Shown here: positions 58,286 through 64,000 of the stretch, piece by piece
Numbering within the stretch: the stretch's first letter is position 1
Layout of the letters: the number at the start of each line of letters is the position of its first letter
Source of the DNA: Gammaproteobacteria bacterium
Lineage (GTDB): Bacteria; Pseudomonadota; Gammaproteobacteria; Acidithiobacillales; Acidithiobacillaceae
DNA length: 64,000 bases
Assembly (NCBI GenBank): GCA_023381645.1
Contig: JAMCRJ010000013.1
Span: forward strand, 1-64,000
Reading direction: 5' to 3'
Position numbers and translations under genes: made by a program
Notes under the pieces: model-generated
Database searches by the model: none
The model's input: only the letters and a program-made list of their open reading frames with translations
Told to the model about the DNA's origin: nothing

Positions 58286-59661
58286 GGATGACTCCCAAGG
58301 GCGAAGGTTTCCTGATGTGCCGGAACGGATGGGCCTGGAATCCGCTCGGGATCGAAGTGGTCATAGGAGCGGCAGGTGGCTTGCCGGTCGATGTTGTTGG
58401 TGATGGCGATCTTCTTCCAAAGCGCATCTTCATCTATGCCGTAATGCTCCGCGTAGGCGGTCACGAACCGGGGCGCGTCGCAATCTTCCTCCAGATAGGC
58501 TTTGCCGCCGCGTGGCGACAGATAGGAGCAAATGCTGATGTCCTGGGCGATACCCAGTTGGGCGATGTCGGACGTGGGAACCACCAGCCAGCCGTGCCCC
58601 GGATCGGACGTGAAGGTGTAGCGTTTCCCGGCGTCCAGGTCGGCGGGCGTGATGGACAGGTCGCCCCCTGCCGGGGTGCAACCCTGGGGATGTGGTGCCG
58701 CGAGAGTGCCGGAAATCGCCGCGTTGCGGCGTTCCTGCAAGGCCAGCATGAACTCCGGGGTGCAAACGATGTCCACGGCGTTCTGCGCGTAGTTGGCTGC
58801 TTGCAGGATCATCGCCTTGTGGGCTTCGGCAAAATGCTTCAAGCCCCACCCCTCGATGTAGGACGCCGCTTCCGTGACTTCCGTGGGTAGGCCCATGGTC
58901 TGGGCGAGCAGCAGCGATCCCAATTCCGCCCGCAATTCACAGTAAGCGTATTCGTCCTTTCCAATGAGCTTGTTGGTCTTGATCGAGTTTTGAAACGCCT
59001 CGTCCTGTTGTTCGGTGGCGTGGGTGAGTTCGTGCAGCACCGTGCCATAGAATCCCGCCTCGGACGCGAATTGGCCCGGTTGCGGCAGGAAAATCTCATG
59101 GGAGCCGTGCCGATAAAAAGCCCTGTCCGATGCGGTCATGGTCAGCGGTGCGATTTGCCCGATACGCTCCTTGAGTACCGGCCAGATGGTATCCATGTCC
59201 CATCGCGGAGCCGGAATGGCCCCATACTTGCGTTCAAAGAAGGCTTCGCCGTCCGTGATCTGGGAAACGTGAAAGCCGAAAGCCAGCTTGGTGCCGACGA
59301 GCCGCTGCTTCGGATCGCCGTTTGCGTCCAGATGTTCTTCATCCTTCTTGAGAATGGGCACCAGAATGGGGGTGCTTTTCTCCCCCTTTTTGACGAACAG
59401 GTTCAGTCCTTCCTTTTCGCCCAGGTCTTTCCACTGATTGAAGGTGGCAAAAACCGTTGGTTGTCCGCAAAATCTGCCAAAGGCCATAACCATGGCGTTG
59501 GCTCCGCGATAGTTTTTTTCGGTCGAGGCGTTGACCGGCTGACGCGGGCCGGGCGGCGGCGTCCACGGCTTGCGCCAGGAGGGCACCCCGGACGGATCGT
59601 GAATCATGTCGATGATTTGCTCCGCGACGATCTCCGCCGCCGTTTTCTTTTCAGTCGTCAT
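58282..59661 (-). CDS. ardC: ArdC-like antirestriction protein with zincin domain
   Basis: 459 residues. N-terminal ArdC ssDNA-binding domain (residues about 1-130, with NYRGANAMVMAFGRF), then a zincin-like peptidase with HELTHATE (HExxH at about residue 230) and the later E. Such proteins protect entering DNA from type I restriction. The C-terminal 130 residues are a separate unknown part. ATG 59661. Confidence 0.85.
   Translation of the reverse strand: MTTEKKTAAEIVAEQIIDMIHDPSGVPSWRKPWTPPPGPRQPVNASTEKNYRGANAMVMAFGRFCGQPTVFATFNQWKDLGEKEGLNLFVKKGEKSTPILVPILKKDEEHLDANGDPKQRLVGTKLAFGFHVSQITDGEAFFERKYGAIPAPRWDMDTIWPVLKERIGQIAPLTMTASDRAFYRHGSHEIFLPQPGQFASEAGFYGTVLHELTHATEQQDEAFQNSIKTNKLIGKDEYAYCELRAELGSLLLAQTMGLPTEVTEAASYIEGWGLKHFAEAHKAMILQAANYAQNAVDIVCTPEFMLALQERRNAAISGTLAAPHPQGCTPAGGDLSITPADLDAGKRYTFTSDPGHGWLVVPTSDIAQLGIAQDISICSYLSPRGGKAYLEEDCDAPRFVTAYAEHYGIDEDALWKKIAITNNIDRQATCRSYDHFDPERIPGPSVPAHQETFALGSHP
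58664..58689. repeat. In-frame dispersed mini-repeat
   Basis: CCCCCTGCCGGGGTGCAACC unit in ardC, at the boundary between peptidase and C-terminal part. Confidence 0.5.
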
Positions 59662-59818
59662 GACCGATCTCCAGAATCCGGCCCTGGTCATCGAGCAGGT
59701 TGCCGTGCTCATCCACTTCGGCTACGGGCTTGGCGTCCTGATCGTTCTCGGCTGCATCCAGGCGAATGCCGGTGTCTTCGGCCAGTTCGCCGGTCAGAAA
59801 GGGAGTGTGGTAGTCCAT
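59651..59818 (-). CDS. Small acidic protein
   Basis: 55 residues, MDYHTPFLTGELAEDTGI then an acidic tail. Overlaps the ardC start by 11 bp, preceded by AGGAG and, at 59850, the element motif. Unrecognised; acidic like DNA mimics, though that is only a guess. Confidence 0.6.
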   Translation of the reverse strand: MDYHTPFLTGELAEDTGIRLDAAENDQDAKPVAEVDEHGNLLDDQGRILEIGHDD

Positions 59819-59849
59819 GGGTGCAATCTCCTGAATGGGTTGACTACCT

Positions 59850-59870
59850 GGGTGGTGCCGATTTTTCGCG
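59850..59870 (-). promoter_or_regulatory. Element-wide upstream motif, copy g
   Basis: CGCGAAAAATCGGCACCACC on the minus strand, 31 nt before ATG 59818; heads the operon through ardC. Confidence 0.6.
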
Positions 59871-59971
59871 GTCTACTGCAAACTCAGTGAAAATTGATCG
59901 CTGGTGGCGATCATGCGTTGAGCACCCAGGCGGGTGAGGACAGGGGCGACGCACTCCAGCAGACCATCCTT

Positions 59972-60790
59972 CTAAAAGAGTTGCCGGACGGGCCGCCCGC
60001 CTTGCACCGTGGCGCGTGGCACGTCCTTGACCACGGCGAAGGGCCAGCCTTTCTCCGTAGGCGTCCAGGCCAGTGTTTCTCTGGCCGTGCGCGTCTGATA
60101 GCCCAGGTCGGCCAAGAGCCGGTTGACGGCGGCGGCATCTTCCTTGCCGTCCCGGCGCAGGATGCCGAAGCGCCGGGCGATGTCCGTAGGCCGCAGTTCG
60201 GCGCAACGATGGGGCGACTCCAGGGCCAAAGCCTGGGGAGCCAGCAGGGGACGTAATTGCACGCCCATCATTTCCATTTGCCCAACCGCCCCCAGGAAGG
60301 CTTGATTGGCGTCCATGCCGGGACTGAATCGGTTGAGTTCGATGAGCAGCTTGAACTCGGCCAGCACGGTTTCATGGGGCAGGCCGTTCAGATACCGCTC
60401 GCTCAAGGTGGGCTGGCGAGCTGGCTGCACCGGGGGCTGATCCCGCAGCCGCCGATATTCCTTCTCACAGGCGATGAAGTATTGCCGAGCCTCGTGCCCC
60501 TTGGGGGTGCGTTCCAACATGGCGAGGTGTTTGGCTGTGTCGAGGGTGAGATGATATTCGATGGTTTTCTGAGGGCGAGCTTTTGCGCTCCCCGAAACGG
60601 GGGATCTCAAACCTTCAAAAGAAACATAGTCTTGTCCTTCAACAAAACCAATCTTGGCAAGCCTATCCTTGATCCAGGTCGAAAAGTGTTTGCCCACCCC
60701 AAGGAAAGCATGGAGGTCGCGGGCATTGATGGTGGGCACGGCTTCGTCGGCCAGAGCAGTTGTCTGGATGGGAAGCAAAGCGTTCAACAT
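59972..60790 (-). CDS. AntA/AntB-type antirepressor
   Basis: 272 residues. N-terminal AntA/AntB domain (NARDLHAFLGVGKHFSTWIKDR, EYHLTLDTAKHLAMLE), then a helical C-terminus. In phages such proteins bind repressors and switch the element on. The stop at 59972-59974 is TAG; 32 more sense codons follow in the same frame to 59873. ATG 60790 with AGGAG. Confidence 0.78.
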   Translation of the reverse strand: MLNALLPIQTTALADEAVPTINARDLHAFLGVGKHFSTWIKDRLAKIGFVEGQDYVSFEGLRSPVSGSAKARPQKTIEYHLTLDTAKHLAMLERTPKGHEARQYFIACEKEYRRLRDQPPVQPARQPTLSERYLNGLPHETVLAEFKLLIELNRFSPGMDANQAFLGAVGQMEMMGVQLRPLLAPQALALESPHRCAELRPTDIARRFGILRRDGKEDAAAVNRLLADLGYQTRTARETLAWTPTEKGWPFAVVKDVPRATVQGGRPVRQLF

Positions 60791-60819
60791 GGCAGTCTCC
60801 TGAGTGTGTGGTTTCACCA

Positions 60820-60840
60820 GGGTGGTGCCGATTTTTCGCG
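60820..60840 (-). promoter_or_regulatory. Element-wide upstream motif, copy h
   Basis: CGCGAAAAATCGGCACCACC on the minus strand, 29 nt before the antirepressor. Confidence 0.6.
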
Positions 60841-60841
60841 C

Positions 60842-61035
60842 TCAGGCGGCCAGACGGCGGATCGCTTCGTCGGGGTTCATATCCAGCAGGACGAAATAAG
60901 CGCGGGGGCTACGGGAGATTGTGTCAGCCACAGGCGAGCAGAGTGCCCGGCCTGAGTCGGTCGGCGCGATTCCTCGATGGCTTGGCGCAGCACGGCGCTC
61001 AAGAGTTCTCTGTGTGCTTCGCTGGTATCGGCCAT
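60842..61035 (-). pseudogene. Small gene with a frameshift
   Basis: ATG 61035 opens MADTSEAHRELLSAVLRQAI; a second frame ends ISRSPRAYFVLLDMNPDEAI to 60842. They meet near 60950-60980. The joined product would be about 65 residues; as read the first frame ends at 60877. Confidence 0.45.
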
Positions 61036-61067
61036 GGTGGATCTCCGGGATCAAGGGTCTCTACCAG

Positions 61068-61089
61068 GGTGATGCCGGTTTTGCGCGGC
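61068..61089 (-). promoter_or_regulatory. Element-wide upstream motif, copy i
   Basis: GCGCAAAACCGGCATCACCC on the minus strand, 32 nt before the frameshifted small gene. Confidence 0.5.
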
Positions 61090-61095
61090 ACCCAT

Positions 61096-61437
61096 TCAGG
61101 CATGTTTTTTCCCCATGTGCAGCACTTTGGTCCAGAGCAACGCCTGAATCCGGGTCTGGAGGACGTTGCGCTCCCGCTCATTGAGTTGCGGGAAGGCTTC
61201 GGGTAGGGGCGGGTGCTTCTCCATCATGGGTAGCGCATCGAGGACCGGCAGATAGATCAGGGTTCGCGCCCAGGACAGGGCATCGTGAGGCGGGGCCGAC
61301 TGGTTCAGCAGGTCTTGCAGGATGCGAAAGCCGTCCACCTGTTGGAGTTCCGGGTCGCGGATGGTCCAGGATTCCACCTGATCCGGCTTGGGGCGGGATT
61401 CCCACCATTGGGTACGCCAGGGAGCCACGACAGCCAT
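61096..61437 (-). CDS. Hypothetical protein
   Basis: 113 residues, MAVVAPWRTQWWESRPKPDQ and a helical C-terminus. No family recognised. ATG 61437 with AGGAGA. Divergent from the next gene over a shared motif. Confidence 0.6.
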   Translation of the reverse strand: MAVVAPWRTQWWESRPKPDQVESWTIRDPELQQVDGFRILQDLLNQSAPPHDALSWARTLIYLPVLDALPMMEKHPPLPEAFPQLNERERNVLQTRIQALLWTKVLHMGKKHA

Positions 61438-61466
61438 CGCTATCTCCTTTTCGTGAGGTTCTGCCA

Positions 61467-61492
61467 GGGTGATGCCGAAAATCGGCACCACC
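61467..61492. promoter_or_regulatory. Element-wide motif, head-to-head pair
   Basis: GGGTGATGCC-GAAAATCGGCACCACC reads as the motif on the plus strand and, imperfectly, on the minus strand; it lies between divergent genes starting 61437 and 61523. Confidence 0.62.
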
Positions 61493-61522
61493 TGGCAGGT
61501 ACAACCGAACGGGAGAGTCACG

Positions 61523-62830
61523 ATGGCAGCGGAATATGCGGTAGAAGCAAGGAAGATGGACGGGAACATTCGGATCATCGACGAACCTACGGAAACCATT
61601 GGCGGAGCCAAGGGAGCCAAAAGCCTGGAAGAACTGGCCGGAAGGGGAGCCGCGATAGGGGGGGAGCAGAGGGTGGAACCTTTGGGACCGGATCGCGCCC
61701 CAATTCCAAGTCCCATGGGCGGCATCGACCTTGCTGGGATGGCCGAAGGCGCGACCCTGCTTTACAGCCGCGCCGACGCACCCGACACGTTGCGCACCGG
61801 GGTGCTCATGCACAACCAGGACACGGGCAACTGGCGGCAGCGTCTCGAAATCCTGAACGATCAGGGCTTGCGGGAACGGCTCTATACCGGCCCGGATCAG
61901 GGGCACGAGTCCCCGCACAACCGATTGGCTGCCGTGGTGGGGTACGCCACGCCGACGACCGAACCGCTTTTTGTGGCCGGAGTGGGCGCGGATGGGAAAA
62001 TCAACGAAAAAGACCCGCAGAGCTTTGGAGTGTTTCGTCACGACCAGGATGGTAATGCCGTTCCGGTCGGGCAGGCGTTGACACCCGGCTTGGCCGATCA
62101 GTTGAAAAATCACATCGCGCAAAACCATATTCCTCAGCCGGTAGAAGCGCCCAAAACGCTTTCCAGTCTGGCCGAATTGCGGAATATGCTGGACCTGCCC
62201 CCTGCCGGGGAGCAGCCCCCTGCCGGGGTGCAGCCAGCGCCCCAAGCCGAAGCGAAGCAAGAAACCAAGATGCAGCCCGACACGCCGGAGCAAAAGCAGA
62301 ACGCACAGCAGCAGAATGGGCAGCAGCAAGTCGTTCACCAACACATCGGCTTGCTTTCCTTGTTGCTCCTGCACACGGCCAACGCCGGGCGCAGCATGGT
62401 TCAGGCCATCAAGGGGCCGGACGCGGAGGAATGGCAGCACCGGGCACATGCCCACATGGACCGGGCGCAGGCCCATCTGGACGCCATCGCCCGGCATCCC
62501 GCCGTGCAGGAGTATCAGAAGATGGAAGGCTTGCAGGGAATGCCCGCCCGTGCCAAGGCGCTCTATGCCGATGCCCTGCTCCGAAACAATCCTGATCTAT
62601 CCGCCCATTACGCCCAGGCCAAGGACAGCGTGGACAAGGCCCAGGACGCCCTATTTTATATGAACAAGAAGGGCGGCAAGACCGACCCCGCGTTGACCGA
62701 GAAGGCCGCCAAGGTCCATCAAACGGCCAGCAAACTCCCTGATATGGAAGGTGGTGTGAGTGGAGGGTTGTTCGCCTCCCTCAAATCCTTCTTCGGTGCG
62801 CAGCAGAACTTGAACATGCATCGGGCATAG
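61523..62830 (+). CDS. Hypothetical protein with Gln-rich linker
   Basis: 435 residues. The N-terminal half (residues about 60-200) is soluble mixed sequence; a Pro/Gln-rich linker about residues 228-275 follows and a helical C-terminus. The linker includes dispersed repeats (62198-62235). No family recognised. GGGAGAG precedes ATG 61523. Confidence 0.65.
   Translation: MAAEYAVEARKMDGNIRIIDEPTETIGGAKGAKSLEELAGRGAAIGGEQRVEPLGPDRAPIPSPMGGIDLAGMAEGATLLYSRADAPDTLRTGVLMHNQDTGNWRQRLEILNDQGLRERLYTGPDQGHESPHNRLAAVVGYATPTTEPLFVAGVGADGKINEKDPQSFGVFRHDQDGNAVPVGQALTPGLADQLKNHIAQNHIPQPVEAPKTLSSLAELRNMLDLPPAGEQPPAGVQPAPQAEAKQETKMQPDTPEQKQNAQQQNGQQQVVHQHIGLLSLLLLHTANAGRSMVQAIKGPDAEEWQHRAHAHMDRAQAHLDAIARHPAVQEYQKMEGLQGMPARAKALYADALLRNNPDLSAHYAQAKDSVDKAQDALFYMNKKGGKTDPALTEKAAKVHQTASKLPDMEGGVSGGLFASLKSFFGAQQNLNMHRA
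62198..62235. repeat. In-frame dispersed mini-repeat, doubled
   Basis: Two CCCCCTGCCGGGG units in tandem, coding PPAGEQPPAGVQP. Confidence 0.55.
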
Positions 62831-62874
62831 TCTATACAGTAGATAGTGGATGTGTATTGCTTGAAGTACTCACA

Positions 62875-62921
62875 TTGATGCCCAATACGACAAATTTTTT
62901 CTTGTGTGGGCATCAATTTTT
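62875..62921 (+). terminator. Rho-independent terminator
   Basis: TTGATGCCCA and TGGGCATCAA form a perfect 10-bp stem followed by TTTTT, 45 bp after the 435-residue gene. Confidence 0.65.
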
Positions 62922-62949
62922 CAAGATTAGCTCGACTTTAGGAGCCGTA

Positions 62950-64000
62950 ATGACATCGAACATCTTTGATGCTGGCGCCGCGTTTCGCGTATGGGCTGCT
63001 CGACATGGGCTTGCGCCAACGGCCACCGCCGCGCAGGTTGCTGATATATCAACGAAAGATGAGTACATAGATTTTTTTGAGGATACCTTTGGAAATTTAG
63101 ACGCATCCTTAAGTCGCGCGGTCAATGCTAGAAAGGTTCACGCGATTAGCGTTAACCAAAAAGAAAGCCTTATTATAGCCTATCTAAATAAAAAATTTAC
63201 CGCGAAGCAAATAAAAAGTTTGCCATCACAATTAGACGAATTCCGTATAGAGTACCGGCAGGGAACTATTGGGCACGTTGGTGGTACGCCTCCTGCTAGT
63301 ATCGGCACTCCAAATCACTATGTGCATAATAATAGAATAACGTGCGGAAGCTCTATTGGTCTTGGGGGCAGTCTTGGCGTTGGTACGTTGGGAGTCCTTC
63401 TTCGCATCAACGATGAATTGTTCGGTTTATCAAATAATCATGTAATAGGTCGTTGCAGCTACGCGGAATCTGGGCATCCGGTTCTTGCTCCAGGAAATCT
63501 TGATATTAGTCCAAACATATTGATTCATCCTTTCAGTATTGGTATTTATGAAGCAAGTGCTCCTATGGTGAATGGGTTGCCAACCACAGTTGATATTTCT
63601 GGTAACTTAGATGCTGCCGTAATGGGAATTGTTGATCCGAATAAGGTCAGCGCACTGCAAGGATCATTTTATGTTACTCCAGGAATTGTCGCGCCTCTTA
63701 CTGACGGAATGAGTGTGCAAAAAGTGGGTCGCACTACAGGTCATACTCAAGGCGTAATAACGGGCAAGGTGGCCGGTGCGCAGTCCGTACTATATACCGT
63801 CCCTGAACTTCAACAGCAGTTTACTGTCTTCTTCAATGAAGCATGGATTGCTGAGGGTGTTAACGGAGCTTTTTCTGATGCGGGAGATTCCGGGTCTTTG
63901 GTTGTTGGAACGCTTCCAAACGGAGAACTTGCTTCTGTTGGTCTAGTATTCGCTGGTAATGGTACAATTTCTCTAATTGTCCCGTTGGATTTGATTTTGT
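62950..64000 (+). CDS. Nal1-like trypsin-fold serine protease, partial
   Basis: 350 residues visible, running off the right edge. A helical N-terminal part of about 110 residues precedes a protease domain with a putative triad: His in LSNNHVIG, Asp in GNLDAAVMG and Ser in DAGDSGSLV. This matches the Nal1-like trypsin family. ATG 62950 with AGGAG. AT-richer than neighbours. Relatives can occur as defence effectors; no partner is visible. Confidence 0.65.
   Translation, partial: MTSNIFDAGAAFRVWAARHGLAPTATAAQVADISTKDEYIDFFEDTFGNLDASLSRAVNARKVHAISVNQKESLIIAYLNKKFTAKQIKSLPSQLDEFRIEYRQGTIGHVGGTPPASIGTPNHYVHNNRITCGSSIGLGGSLGVGTLGVLLRINDELFGLSNNHVIGRCSYAESGHPVLAPGNLDISPNILIHPFSIGIYEASAPMVNGLPTTVDISGNLDAAVMGIVDPNKVSALQGSFYVTPGIVAPLTDGMSVQKVGRTTGHTQGVITGKVAGAQSVLYTVPELQQQFTVFFNEAWIAEGVNGAFSDAGDSGSLVVGTLPNGELASVGLVFAGNGTISLIVPLDLIL

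Larger units (their letters stand above)
32520..64000. mobile_element. Integrative conjugative element with type IVB transfer system, left part
   Basis: From the tRNA-Thr 3' end onward the chromosome-type genes stop. A tyrosine integrase (34825-35946), conjugation genes of Dot/Icm (IncI) type, primase, ParM, antirestriction and cargo genes follow to the right edge. The second attachment repeat was not found in the window, so the true extent and the exact core site are unknown. Confidence 0.8.

Overview
The window reads as a stretch of chromosome from a high-GC gammaproteobacterium-like acidophile. Gene content and protein style suggest Acidithiobacillus, but that is inference; no rRNA or marker gene settles it. 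At the tRNA-Thr gene (32460-32535) an integrative conjugative element begins and runs off the right edge.

Positions 1-32450 are ordinary chromosome. In order they hold the 5' end of glnE, a YhdP/AsmA-like envelope protein, a nitrilase-family amidase, an SbmA/YddA-type ABC transporter and a thioredoxin-fold protein. Next comes a leftward block murJ / DUF2203 / ribF / ileS / lspA. A rightward block follows, yicC-gmk-rpoZ-spoT-ridA-(DUF1858-like)-recG, joining nucleotide metabolism, RNA polymerase, the stringent response and fork repair. After it are an L,D-transpeptidase, a protoporphyrinogen oxidase, an AI-2E-type permease, a complete three-gene AmmeMemoRadiSam operon, a TolC-like outer-membrane factor with a perfect 16-bp palindrome in its promoter, pabB and a UPF0104-type membrane protein.

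Positions 32536-64000 are accessory. Next to the tRNA lies a more AT-rich cargo patch (HEPN-like and PLD-like proteins) and a tyrosine integrase. Then come two hypothetical genes, a frameshifted RNase HI, an hsdM scar fused to a broken IS110-family element, and a small integron cassette array with two attC sites but no integron integrase. A second tyrosine-recombinase-like gene follows. An iteron-and-palindrome region (about 43072-43272) then precedes a type IVB (Dot/Icm, IncI-like) transfer module: DotC, DotB, IcmT, a ParM-like actin, DotD, a P4-type primase and DotA/TraY, plus secreted proteins, an ArdC-like antirestriction zincin and an AntA-type antirepressor. A Nal1-like trypsin-fold protease runs off the right edge.

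Three observations stand out. (1) The DotB ATPase gene is interrupted exactly inside its Walker A codons by an in-frame 151-residue mini-intein, so the transfer motor should be inactive until protein splicing joins GPTN to SGKST. (2) A roughly 20-bp motif, core AAAATCGGCAYCACC, sits in sense orientation about 25-40 nt before the start codons of most transfer-module genes, and occurs head-to-head between two divergent genes. It looks like the signature of an element-wide regulon. (3) A CALIN-type cassette pair (attC at 39866-39932 and 40735-40852) carries a PIN-domain gene pair and an unrecognised 329-residue protein inside the element. The iterons, ParM-like protein and primase also give the element plasmid-like maintenance functions.
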